A stretch of 64,000 nt of DNA from Impatiens glandulifera (Eukaryota; Streptophyta; Magnoliopsida; Ericales; Balsaminaceae): contig NC_061869.1 of the NCBI RefSeq assembly GCF_907164915.1, positions 48,047,771-48,111,770 of the forward strand. The letters are read 5' to 3'. The notes beneath the pieces are model-generated. The model was not told where the DNA came from. It did no database searches and saw only the letters and a list, made by a program, of their open reading frames with translations. The translations under genes and the position numbers were made by a program. Of the stretch, positions 10,669-21,551 are shown piece by piece (within the stretch, counting starts at the first letter, position 1; the number at the start of each line of letters is the position of its first letter).

Positions 10669-11170
10669 GTTACGACTTGTTTCGTAAGGTGTGCTTATGG
10701 GTTCAAGAATCAAGTTCTTGATCTTAGGATCGGTGAAAATTCTATAATCAAAGGGCAGCGGAATGTTTTGATAGAGAATTTGGGGGGAGGGGATAGAAGA
10801 ACCAAGGGTGCGCAGAGAAATAATGTTTGTCTATGCCAAATAGTCCATAGTAAATAATAATAGACAAATGGGGCCGAAATTCATATCTTCATTATTCCAT
10901 TCATGGGTCCTTAGGGAAGAAAGACCAATCTTATATAGTTGATGTCTTACCTCAGAATATTCGGTTACAACAAATACTAGAAAATAACAGAATTCGGTTT
11001 GTAAAATAGAAAAGGAAAGCAAAACAAAATATTAATCCAACAAAATAGAAATCTGGCCCATGTGCACAATAGGACCGAGAATGGGTGCCGAGAAAGGTTG
11101 CTGGAATTATTCTAGGACCGAGGCCTTGATTTGTAGACCCTAGCACAATCCCAAACACACTTGAATGAAA
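10669..11170 (-). mobile_element. 5' LTR of the Gypsy remnant
   Basis: The LTR begins on the plus strand with TGTTACGACTTG, the complement of an LTR end (...CGTAACA), two bases beyond the primer site. The outer edge is not defined, because no second LTR is in the window to compare. I place it near 11170 by the fall-off of element-like sequence, so that end is approximate. Confidence 0.5.
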
Positions 11171-11829
11171 ATTCACAAAAAAATGATGTTCTTATGCTCA
11201 TCAATTGTGAATTTCTACTTGCGTTCTAATTTCTCCCCTCCTTTAATTTAAATGAGCTCTAAATCTATAAATTAGAGTAAATAGATGTTTTTATCATAGT
11301 ATAAAGTTTAAAGACCATCTTAAACAATTTAAAAAGTCTAAGGACTTAAACAATATTTCATCATCATCTTATGATTTAAATAAATACCAGTGACACCGGT
11401 ATCCGATTAATTCGATGCAACCACTACAGGCACTATCTGTATCCCACTCATGAAGTAACACCTATACAAAAAGTAAATCATTACCTTTCTCATTTGTTGG
11501 TTTTTTCTCTTTGTACATGTGGCGCTTTCTTAATGGATACATGCACTACATGTACTGGTAGCATCGAACTAACCCAGTGACACCCATTTTAAGGTATCGA
11601 TTTCTTTGTTATTTCTTCATTTCCTTACAACTTGCTTTCTTGATATTGATCTTGAGTTTTAATATGATATTAGAGAATAATATGATTATTCAAGTTCCAT
11701 CAGAGTATTAAACGCTGTTTCAAATAAACTTCTTACAACTAAAGGAGTGACGAGAACGATGAAATCAATGAATGTAAACGAAATTAGTGAAGATACTTCA
11801 AGTTCGGATCAGGTCAAAATGAACATAAT
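11171..11829. other. No gene recognised; perhaps 5' flank of the Copia gag fragment
   Basis: AT-rich sequence without a recognisable domain. It could contain the degraded 5' LTR and leader of the Copia gag fragment that follows, but no primer site was seen. Confidence 0.4.
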
Positions 11830-12420
11830 TTATTTCAATTGCAAAAGGACATTAACAATCTTACACAAGGTAATATGCATGTTGAAAAATACTTCTCTAA
11901 CATGAGTTTCTGGTGGAATGAATTTAGATGCATTAATCCATTGCCAATATGTAAGTGCAAAGAAATGATTAACAAATGATGTAGGGTTTCAGATCAAGTA
12001 TATTTGGAAGATGTTAAAAAATGTCTTTGTCAATTCCTTACAAGATTGAATGAGTCATATTTTTTGTTTGTGATCTTGTTCAAGACATCAATAAAGCGTA
12101 TTCTGATATCCTCTTTGTTCAACAACAAAGATAAATTAGTGAGATTGGAAATAAATAAATGGAGCATATGGCTATGTCATACAAAGATTTAGTCTCAAAC
12201 AAGAATCAAAATCTTGGAAGATAAAAAATTCTAATATCAGAAATGGAATAAAGTGATAATAACAAAGAAAACAAAGCATATCTTCTTTGTACTCACTGTA
12301 ACCTAAATGGAAATCTAAAAAAGGGATGTTTTCAAGTTATTAGTTATTTAGACTAGTTCAAAAGGAATAGAGAAAATAAGAAAAAGAAGTTAATATACAT
12401 TATAACTGCAACAACCCTTT
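11830..12420 (+). pseudogene. Ty1-Copia gag fragment with zinc knuckle
   Basis: In one frame from about 11834 the translation shows the Copia gag core: QLQKDINNLTQGNMHVEKYF, then FWWNEFRCINPLPICKC, a stop at about 11978, and YLEDVKKCLCQFLTRLNES. Frames then shift. Near 12285-12345 the sequence reads CTHCNLNGNLKKGCFQ, a CCHC knuckle with the His position changed to Asn. The order and wording are those of the plant Copia UBN2-type gag. Protease and pol do not follow, because a CACTA transposon begins at 12512. Recognition is by motif memory. Confidence 0.75.
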
Positions 12421-12529
12421 CAATCTCGAATTAAGATGTTAAAGAAAAAAAAAGAGATGATAAAGAAACAAAGATCACGGAAATCATAAAAAACATTATG
12501 GCAATGGTGAGCACTAGTGAGAAAATGGT

Positions 12530-12960
12530 CATTACCGAAAGTACAATCTCTCGGTAATGGCCATATATCTGTCGGTATAGCCATAATACTAAAAGTTTGG
12601 GTAACTCTCGTTATTTGTCGGTATTGTGGCTTTCGGTAAATCTAATAGGGTATTTACCGAGAGATTTCATAAATCTCTCTGTTTAGAAACTAGAGAGAAA
12701 ACCGAAAGTTATTTGAAAAACTCTCGGTTTTTCCCTCGCAAGAAAAACCAAGAGATTATCTATTATCTCTCGGTTTTTCTTGCGAGGGAAAAACTGAGAG
12801 TTTTTCAAATATTTTTTCGATTTTTCCCTCGTAAGAAAAATCGAGAGATAATAGATAATCTCTTGGTTTTCTCTTAGAACGAAATCGAAAGTTATTTGAA
12901 AAGCTTTTAATATTGTCCCAAGAGAAAAACTGAGAGATTATCTATTATCTCTTGGTATTG
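12530..12960. repeat. Subterminal inverted repeats of the CACTA element
   Basis: Motifs CTCGGTTTTTCCCTCGCAAG and the inverse CTTGCGAGGGAAAAACTGAG face each other around 12721-12798, and variants (ATCTCTCGGT, ATCTCTTGGT) continue to about 12960. In CACTA elements such subterminal arrays bind the TNPA-like protein. That role is inferred from family knowledge. Confidence 0.75.
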
Positions 12961-13186
12961 TCCTGGTAAATTGCTCAAATAGGCCGGCCATTTTTTACGC
13001 AACCAAAACTTGTTCAACAAAACCAAACATATACCATACCATTCATAAACAAAAAGATCATTATAATTCCAAAATTCTAAACCAAACCCTGTTATCAGCC
13101 AAACCAAAACGTTTATAATTGTTCAAAAATAACTACAATGTACTAACTGTCTAGGGGTGTTGATACTGCCCCATTAATAATTCAAT

Positions 13187-14607
13187 TTGTTGTTCATATT
13201 TCTCCATTCTTTGCGCCATTTCCCTCTCCCTTTCCTCCCTTTCCTCCTCCCTTTCCCTCTCCCTTTGTGCCCTTTCTGCCTCCCTTTACGCCCTTTCCGC
13301 CTCCCTTTGCGCCCTTTCCGCCTCCCTTTGCGCCCATTTTGCCTCCCTTTGCGCTCTTTCCTTATTCCTCATTTGAATGTCCTCCATTGCTAACGCCATT
13401 TGTCTCACTTTTACCTTAAGTTTTTCATTCTCCTCCAACAATAACCGATTAGTGGGTCATTGAGAATTTTTGCCACTCTGAAAATCCTCTCGAAAGTGTG
13501 TGGGCTGGACGACGATCCCATACCGATCACTGTCCCATGCATTTGGCGTCTGAACACTTTCTCCGTCAAGTCGAAGTCTGAAATATCTGGTTTGTTGTTT
13601 CTTACTTCTTTCATCTCTTCCCGCACATTTGAAATTAATTTTCATTTATATAAGCTATATATAATTTTATGAAATTTTCAATTAAAGTAATTTAACTTAC
13701 AATCTTCTCTTGCGCTCTTTCGTCTGGGATCGGGTTTGGGTTTTCTTTTATAGCTTTCGGAGTACGAGTCCTCTTGTGAAGGCCCGTCCTATTTCACCCG
13801 CATGTTAAAATAAATGATTTATGAAATTATTAAAATTCTTTATATTAATTTATTTGAAATAATGTACATACCAAAATTTTCTCCACTTGTGAAAATGACC
13901 TACTTCTCATATGATGCAAGAATTTCAATTTATTCCTGATCACAACATTGATACCATTGTTTCTCTGCATTTGAAATAAAAATGAAGTTAGAACAAGTGT
14001 TATCAGTTTTTATTTCAACTATGAAACGTACCTTAAATTTATCTGTGAAGTAATGGTTCTAACACACGAACTCCCAATCAGCTGGATCGTAGTCACATGG
14101 GGGAATTGACAAGTATCATTGTCTCATCTCCGAGATGAACCCGAATATAATCCTTGTTCAAATCAGAGCACCACCTATCCCATATCTGTCTAGCATGTGC
14201 CAATTCGGTCGCTCGATATTGATCAATATGACCATCTGTACTTTGAACGGATCCTGAAAAATAAAACATTCAAATGTTATAAAAAATAAATGTATAAGTA
14301 TTTTATTACCGTCATAGAAAGCCAAAGTGAATCCAATTGGTCAACACTTAATGCCTTCCACTTTAACAAACGATGTGAGATGGCTAAGGGGGCCCACACC
14401 ACCAACCCCAAATGTTTAGACCACATGCATCTACCATCATTGTTGGTCCTCCCATCTACCTCTCTAAAAGTCAGAGCAATCTTCGACCACAGTGGCCTCC
14501 TCGATAGAGCAATATTCAGAGCAATCTTCGACCACAGTGGCCTCCTCGATAGAGCAATATTTTTGTTCTTCCCTCGTCTCTTATGGGTGGAAGATTCTGC
14601 AAAATAG
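13187..14607 (-). pseudogene. CACTA second protein remnant with coiled-coil tail
   Basis: The minus strand holds broken pieces of the second CACTA gene. Around 13626-13560 it reads REEMKEVRNNKPDISDFD, resembling the conserved segment of plant En/Spm-type proteins just before a coiled coil. The C-terminal part (about 13380-13187) is a 21-bp minisatellite, GCCTCCCTTTGCGCCCTTTCC on the plus strand, that translates as repeated REAERAQ heptads, hence a coiled coil. Upstream pieces near 14400 (WSKHLGLVVWAPLA) are in other frames. Stops and frameshifts rule out a functional protein. The role would be DNA binding at the subterminal repeats, inferred from the family. Confidence 0.6.
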
Positions 14608-15751
14608 CAAATTCAGTATTAGGTGTAAATCAATACAAACAATAAATATGTATAAAAATGTTTCCTATCAATAATGGGCCCTGAGTGGATTGGTGCTCAT
14701 GATCCTCCTCCTGACACTCCTGATCAGAAAATATACTCTCAATAAACTCTTCACCCTTATCCTCCTCATGTGTACCACATGTTGGGTCAACAATAGCTAA
14801 TGGGTCCACAATATACAATGTGTCTCTAGAAGACTCTCTCGGATCTTAAGGTGATCTGCCTATGCAAGTAGGTTCTGGAATGTCCTGTTTAGTTTCTTCG
14901 GTGTTTTACGTATACCCTTTCAAATAGTTTGCTTGCAACCACCATCCATCCTTCATGCAAACACATGTCATTAATAAATTGGAGAATAATTAAAGTAAGA
15001 ACACTAAAGTAAAAACATAAATCTAGCTAATTAATCTTAACTAGATATTTATAAACCGTGAATTTATTTTTGTCACAATCTTCCAACCGAGTCGTGATGT
15101 CATATAAGAGGTGTAAAATACTTGTTTTGATTGACTCGCCAATATATATGAGTCCTGACTTTGGGTTTTCAAAATCCGGTTTACATTGATACTTATGAAT
15201 CCATATTTATCCACTTTCACTCCTCATTCCCCAGAATGTGTATCAAACTACTTACACTTAAATAAGACAACTCGTTTGTGAGAAAAGTATTGTATTTGGA
15301 TTATATCTATTAAAACTTTATAGCATGACATAGTATCTGACCCGTTGTATCATTCAATATCACTCCTCTATTTTGAGTGGTCAAACTTTCGTCGTATTTT
15401 TTTGTACATAATTTGTATCTATTTATTTTATACCAAACATACATACATGGGTACATAGTTGAACATTCCCTTTAGATCTTAAGGTCTCTTGATATATCGT
15501 TATCTTCTACTAATTGAGAGACCTATATATACTTTCACGAAATTTATTCATTAATTGTAAAATCAAAATAAAGTTATAAGATATGGTTCTAAATCTACTC
15601 AGTCTATGCTTAAACTAGGTGGTATATGTTTCTTCACGGGACTCATTGTTATTGCAATACTACATATACTCTCTGTAAATAGATTGAATATTAAACATCA
15701 TACTCTTTAATGCTAATTAATAAGATGTACTATTACCAAAAATATTGAATC
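14608..15751. other. CACTA interior, degraded
   Basis: AT-rich sequence between the two CACTA genes. A minus-strand reading near 15450-15340 (NYVPMYV and nearby) may be a remnant of the transposase C-terminal region, but it is riddled with stops. Confidence 0.4.
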
Positions 15752-17662
15752 TTACATGTAAAAAAGTTCTGATTCGGGACAATTTTTCAAAATGTATGAA
15801 TGAGCCGTCACTCGATCGTTATAATCCAAGTTGTATATTTTTCCGTTGGATAGGTCTTCCAATGATGAAAATATTGAATGGCCCGAGATTGAAGTTTGTG
15901 CATGTTCTTGGTCGTCCTCCTCCATATACCTGACACATAAGCCAATATTCTCATTTACAGGATAGCTCTCACTTATTGAGGCTTCGGGTTGGTTTTTATT
16001 CAGAAAATATATTTTCATTGTACCCATGTAATGTTCTATCAGAAACATCCATCGATACTGGACAGACCTTTCAAGCAAAGCTTCAAATGATAAGTGAACC
16101 GGGAGATGCATCATGATGTCGAAGATTGATGGTGAGAAAATCATTTCAAATTTGTAAAGTGTCGTTATAATATCCAAGTAAAATTGTTCGAGGTCTGCTA
16201 CAATCAACTCTTTGGAGAACAACAAACAAAAGAACCGGGACAAATTTACTACAGCATCATACACATAATCTACGGGTTGTTAAAGGAATAAGATATTCCA
16301 ATAAAATGTGACAATCATGGCTCTTTAATCCCGTAATCTTCTTCTTTTCCAAATTTACACAACCTCCAATATTTGAGCAAAAACCATCAGGCAACTTAAG
16401 ATCCTTCAAGAAATTACAAACACGTTTTTTATGATCAAAGGACAAAGTGAAAGGCATTTCTATATGATGAACCACTCCTCCATCATTTACAGGATGTAAC
16501 CATTGTTTTATTCCTAAAAGTTATAAATATGTACGGGATTTATGACCATCCTTAATCTTCTCTTTCACATTCATTATTGTTCCCAACACGCTATCACAAA
16601 TATTTTTCTCAATATGCATCACATCCAAATTATGTTTCAATAATAGTGATCTTCAATAAAGCAAATAGACAAAATTCTATGTTTGTTCTAATTGTCTCCC
16701 CATGTTTCATGATATATCTTGGTTTTCTTACTCTGATCTGTAGTAAGAACTGTGTCTTCTAAGTCTCGTACTTGCTCGAAAATTTCTTGCCCCGTTAACA
16801 ATTTCGAGGGCTCTTTATAATCTGTTCGACCATCAAACGACTTTTTATCCCTTCTGTATTTGTGGTTTGGTGGAAGGAAGCGTCTATGACCCATGTAACA
16901 TTGTTTCTGACCATTAATTAATCGAAGAGATATAGTGTTGTTGTTATAATAAGGAAAAGAAAATTTTCCTTTCGCACTCCACCCTGATAAATTCACGTAC
17001 ACTAGAAAGTCGTTAATGACATAAATTTCTCATTTTGATTCTTTCGAACTACCCCACTTGTTTGGTCAACTTTCCATCTAAAAAGGTCACAAACTCTGCA
17101 AGACTCCAAATTTTTGTCATCCTTCCAAAATAGCATGCAATTGTTCTTACATGCATCTATCTTCTCATACATAAGCTTGCTATCTGTAATGAATTTTTAC
17201 ATTCGTAGTATGAGTTTGGCAATTGAGCGTCCATCGATAATATGTCTTCTTTAAGTAGACGCAACAACATATCGAACGAAGCATTTGTCCATTGACCGAC
17301 ATTTTTTATGTGAAGGAGTTTTAGTAGTGCCGATGATTTCGTTATTCGAGCATCTTCATATAATGACCTTTTAGAATCATTAAGCAATTTATAGAATCTC
17401 TGCGCATCTTCGACTGGTTCATGGTTGTTCGGGCCATCATTAACGTTGGAGAACATATCGTGTATAAAATCTTGCATATAATGTTTTTCATTGACCTCTT
17501 CATTGACCGTATTATTAAACTACATTCTAGGATCATTGAATTCCAGTACGCCATCCTTCTATTGACCATGATTATCATCCAAGTCACCATCATCATCATC
17601 ATGATTATCATTAACCACGTTAGTAGTAAGTATCTTCTCTCCATGAAAATAAAATAATTCAT
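15752..17662 (-). pseudogene. TNP2-like CACTA transposase remnant
   Basis: Read from the right, the N-terminal block is EDAQRFYKLLNDSKRSLYED then LLKLLHIKNVGQWTNASFD (about 17420-17260). The core block is CYMGHRRFLPPNHKYRRDKK (about 16900-16840). Then come GLKSHDCHILLEYLIPL (about 16330-16290) and the DUF4218-type block IFSPSIFDIMMHLPVHL then VQYRWMFLIEHYMGTMK (about 16140-16010). The order and spacing match plant CACTA transposases, which cut and paste the element. The blocks lie in different frames with stops between them, so this copy is dead. Confidence 0.88.
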
Positions 17663-18496
17663 AATTAAGATTTATTCCATAAATTATGAGATGAGTCTTC
17701 ACATAGACTATTTCCATAGAAGTCGTGTTCAAGCATTACACGCAAGGTCATTTCACTATTTGTCGTCTTGTACTACTTATTGAAAAATCGAGGAATTTAT
17801 CAACCCCTTCTTCGTAATCTGGCTGATCTCGACGTAAGCTCATCATTTTATCGGGTACTTCCAACTTTTTAATAAGATGACAAACAACCTGCATTAATTA
17901 ATATTTACTTATCTTGATCTAAATATAAATTAGGCTTACATTCTCTAATATTATACCACTACTTCGACTTACATTCTCTAAATATAAATTTGGTTTAAAT
18001 AAAATGTGAGTTGGTTCTCCATATATATACCTTAATCCAGTATAATACCTTAATTAATCAAGTCAAACTATACCACTTATACTCAACAAGTCAACAAATT
18101 AATCAGATTAGTATTTAACATATTTAAATCAAATCTGATTTGAGACACTATAACAAATAAACTAAAGTGTGAAATCACATGCTTCAAGCATATTTCAACA
18201 ATTTTGACAAAATCTAATTACTAATTTAACATATGTATCTAATTACAAAGTCAATTCATTCATTCACAAAATTAATACATATAAAAACAATACATATGAT
18301 AGGATCGATGTAATCAATAAAGACGGGGGTCTGACTATTGATAACAACTTCGGATAAACGAATTGATAGAAATCCTATTAAGGATTAATATCTCTTTCCA
18401 TTCTTCGCAAATCCTTCGAACTCTTGAAACGTATTCAAGTGCAGAAATATTCTTCGGATTTGATGCTTTGAACCAATGAAAGATGAACGACAGAAA

Positions 18497-19062
18497 GTAA
18501 AGAACACATCGAGTTGTTTATGGATGTTCGGAGAAAACCCTCCTACGTCACCCGTTCTTCCAACAACTGGAAGGATCTCACTAGATACTTATTTGAATCA
18601 AATACAATTCACTGATCTAGTTAACTCTCTATTGAACAAAACAACGTTTGTTCAACTTACAACACACTGTTAATGACTATCAAATAGTCCAATAACTTAT
18701 CTCTCAACTTCATGTAGTGATTTACAAAATACACTTGAGAAAAAAATATCTATAGAGAGAGAGTAAGTTGATTATGGATGTAAAGAACACATCGAGTTGT
18801 TTATGGATGTTCAGAGAAAACCCTCCTACGTCACCCGTTCTTCCAACAACCGGAAGGATCTCACTAGATACTTCTTTGAATCAAATACAATTCATTGATC
18901 TAACTAACTCTCTATTGAACAAAATAAATTTTGTTCAACTTACAACACACTGTTAATGACTATCAAATAGTCTAGTAACTTATCTCTCAACTTCACGTAG
19001 TGATTTACAAAATACACTTGAGAATAAAATATCTAGAGAGAGAGAGTAAGTTGATTCAAGAA
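18497..19062. repeat. 283-bp tandem duplication within LTR copy 3
   Basis: GTAAAGAACACATCGAGTTG begins at 18497 and again at 18780. About 283 bases from each point match with few changes, up to the GAGAGAGAGTAAGTTGATT tail. The duplicated block contains the conserved ACGTCACCC box of this LTR family. Confidence 0.9.
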
Positions 19063-19496
19063 ATCAAGTTTTTAGAAATCTGTTGATTCAATGAGAGAGT
19101 GAGAGAGAGAGCTTCAGCTTCTGTCTTGTAATTTTCTGCTACTGGCCATCTGTTGTCTTTAGATAGCAATTTATTCTTGAAAAGATTCAATAGTCGAATC
19201 CTCCTTTTGGACACGTGGCAAGCGTCCATTGGAAGACCGTCCATAGTACACAAGTACAACAGGCACTGTGCACATGGATCGTGGTCGTACCATACTGGTA
19301 GTGCGCCAAATATTCTTCTATAATTGTCCTTCTTATAACAAGTAGTGGGAAGAATATTTACTTACGTGGCATTCATTCATTGGATGCAATTAGCTGGTTG
19401 TGAGACTGCACTGGAGAGAGTGGAGCAGAGTAACAGACAACTAGTTGATCATGGGTAGACGTATGATAACTTCAAACGGCTGCTGAAGCGAGGCAT

Positions 19497-20310
19497 TAGA
19501 CATGCTCCATTTGACATGCTCCATTAGACTGCCAAGTCTAAGAGAGTTAGACATCAACGTCTAATAGCATGTTCCATTAGACCACCAAGTCTAATGGAGT
19601 TAGACTGCCAAGTCTAACTACATATCACTTCAGACTAATCTGAAGGAGTTAGACTTGCACGTCTAACTTTACATCCCATTAGAACACAAAGTCTAATGAG
19701 GTTAGACTGCCAAGTCTAATTACATATCCCTTCAGACTAATTTGAAGGAGTTAGACTTGCCCGTCTAACTTTACATCCCATTAGAACACCAAGTCTAATG
19801 TAGTTAGACTACTAAGTCCAACTACATATCATTTCAGACTAATTTGAAGGAGTTAGACTTGCCCGTCTAATTTTATATCCCATTAGACCACCAAGCCTAA
19901 TGAAGTTAGACTGCCAAGTCTAACTACAATTCATTTCAGACTAATCTGAAGGAGTTAGACTTGCACGTCTAACTTTACATCCCATTAGAACACCAAGTCT
20001 AATGGAGTTAGACTGCCAAGTCTAACTACAATTCACTTCAGACTAATCTGAAGGAGTTAGACTTGCACGTCTAACTTTACATCCTATTAGACCACCAAGT
20101 CTAATGGAGTTAGACTGCCAAGTCTAACTATAATTCACTTCAGACTAATCTAAAGAAGTTAGACTTGCCTGACTAACTTTACATCCCATTAGAACACCAA
20201 GTCTAATGGATTTAGACTACCAAGTCTAACTACATATTACTTCAGACTAATCTAAAGGAGTTAGACTTGCACGTATAACTTCGCATCCCTTTAGACCACC
20301 AAGTCTAGCT
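19497..20310. repeat. Palindrome array with ~101-bp higher-order unit
   Basis: Seven successive units of about 100-102 bp begin with TTCAGACTAATCTGAAGG-type palindromes near 19626, 19726, 19826, 19928, 20029, 20132 and 20232. Each contains, in order, the CTTCAG palindrome, GTTAGACTTGCACGTCTAAC, a CATTAGA...TCTAATG palindrome, and GTTAGACTGCCAAGTCTAAC. Confidence 0.9.
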
Positions 20311-20399
20311 ACATCCGTTGACTTTGAGACGTCTGTTCGCGCACGTTGACTTTGAGATGTTCCTACAAATTAATAAATCTCTAATTATTAATTATGATT

Positions 20400-20470
20400 A
20401 TGCATCTGGTGAGATTCGAACCCAAGTCACCCATGTGACAGGTAGGTGTACTTACCACACCACATACGAA
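20400..20470 (-). repeat. tRNA-like (SINE-type) promoter fragment
   Basis: On the minus strand a tRNA-like A box (TGGTGTGGTAAGT) is followed about 25 bases later by a good B box, GGGTTCGAATCTC. The spacing and lack of a cloverleaf suggest a tRNA-derived SINE remnant rather than a tRNA gene. It lies in the block inserted in LTR copy 3. Confidence 0.45.
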
Positions 20471-20689
20471 CTCATTTATATAACTATATATTTTATAATT
20501 GATATGACTAACAATAATTGAACTTAGTTTGATCCATTTATTATCAAAAACAATTTCATCAATCATTGAAATTAAGTATGCTAAATTATTTTAAATCAAT
20601 TAAAAAACTTAACCCAACCATTTCTCCCTTTTTTTATTATTTAAGCTAAATTATCAAAACCAGTTGAGTTCACGATTTAAACATAATTC

Positions 20690-21080
20690 AACAATTTCTA
20701 AAATCTTAACCCAACAACATTACAAGTTGATCAAACCTAATATAAATCAAACTTAAATCTAACATAAATCAAACATAACATAAATCAATCTAAAATCCAA
20801 AAAATTTAACATAAATCAAAATTAACATAAATCAAACCTAACATAAATCTAACATCAATCAAACATAACATAATCTAACATAAATCTAACAAAATATAAC
20901 CTAAATCAAACCTAAAACTAACATCAATCAAACTTAAATCTAGCAAAATCTAACCTAAATCAAATCTAAAATTAACATCATTCAAACCTAAATCAAACAT
21001 AAATATAACAAAATCTAACCTAAATCAAACATAAAACTAACGAATATGAAACCTAAATCTAATCATATAATAAACTAATT
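20690..21080. repeat. Degenerate tandem repeat of ATAAATCAAAC type
   Basis: Variants of AACATAAATCAAACCTAA recur throughout with no strict period. It is simple-sequence expansion with no coding potential. Confidence 0.7.
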
Positions 21081-21092
21081 AAATTAACCTAG

Positions 21093-21420
21093 AAGTTGAC
21101 TACACGTCTAACTTTTACAATCCATTATACTGCACGTCTCACTCCACGAGTTAGACTGCACGTCTAACTCCACGAGTTAGACTGCACGTCTAACTCCACG
21201 AGTTAGACTGCACGTCTAACTCCACGAGTTAGACTGCACGTCTAACTCCACGAGTTAGACTGTACGTCTAATTCATCCATTTAGACTGCACGTCTAACTT
21301 TCTTCAGTTAGACTGCACGTCTAACTTTCTTCAGTTAGACTGCACGTCTAACTCCGCTTAATTAGACTTCACGTCTAATTTCGCTAGTTAGACTACACGT
21401 CTAACTTTGTGCATCTAATG
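21093..21420. repeat. Second palindrome array of LTR copy 3
   Basis: A near-perfect 26-bp period, GAGTTAGACTGCACGTCTAA plus a CTCCAC spacer, is repeated about six times. Looser units with TTTCTTCA and TTTCGCTA spacers follow. It is much more homogeneous than the neighbouring 101-bp array, suggesting recent expansion. Confidence 0.9.
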
Positions 21421-21551
21421 TCAAATCGGTCTAATGAATCTCATTAGAACCAAGTCTAATGAAATTGTTTTTCAATACACCTGCATTAGACGCATATACA
21501 ATCCATTCCTCATTTCATCATCAAAATTCCAATAGTCAAACTATTTCAACA

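Larger units (their letters stand above)
12512..18296 (-). mobile_element. Decayed CACTA (En/Spm-type) transposon, one end visible
   Basis: The left end starts CACTAGTGAGAAAATGG, preceded by GAG as a possible 3-bp target copy. It is followed by subterminal motifs (CTCTCGGTAA and variants) and inverted repeats. Both expected genes lie inside on the minus strand: TNP2-like transposase at 15752-17662 and a second coiled-coil protein at about 13187-14600. The right end with TAGTG was not found. I stop at the LTR copy at 18297, which may have truncated or invaded it. Confidence 0.75.
18297..21551 (-). mobile_element. Hairpin-array LTR family, copy 3 (expanded)
   Basis: The left edge TGATAGGATCG is the complement of the LTR end. 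The right edge is CTATTTCAACA, the complement of the LTR start TGTTGAAATAG, preceded by ATCATCAAAATTCCAATAGT as in copy 1. At about 3.25 kb it is twice as long as copy 1, because of a 283-bp internal tandem duplication, an enlarged palindrome array, an insertion-like AT-rich block (20330-21090) and a second palindrome array. The flanks give no matching 5-bp duplication. Confidence 0.7.

Noticed and set aside
20400..20470. A tRNA gene
   Set aside because: A and B boxes are present but no acceptor stem or anticodon arm can be folded; more likely a SINE remnant.
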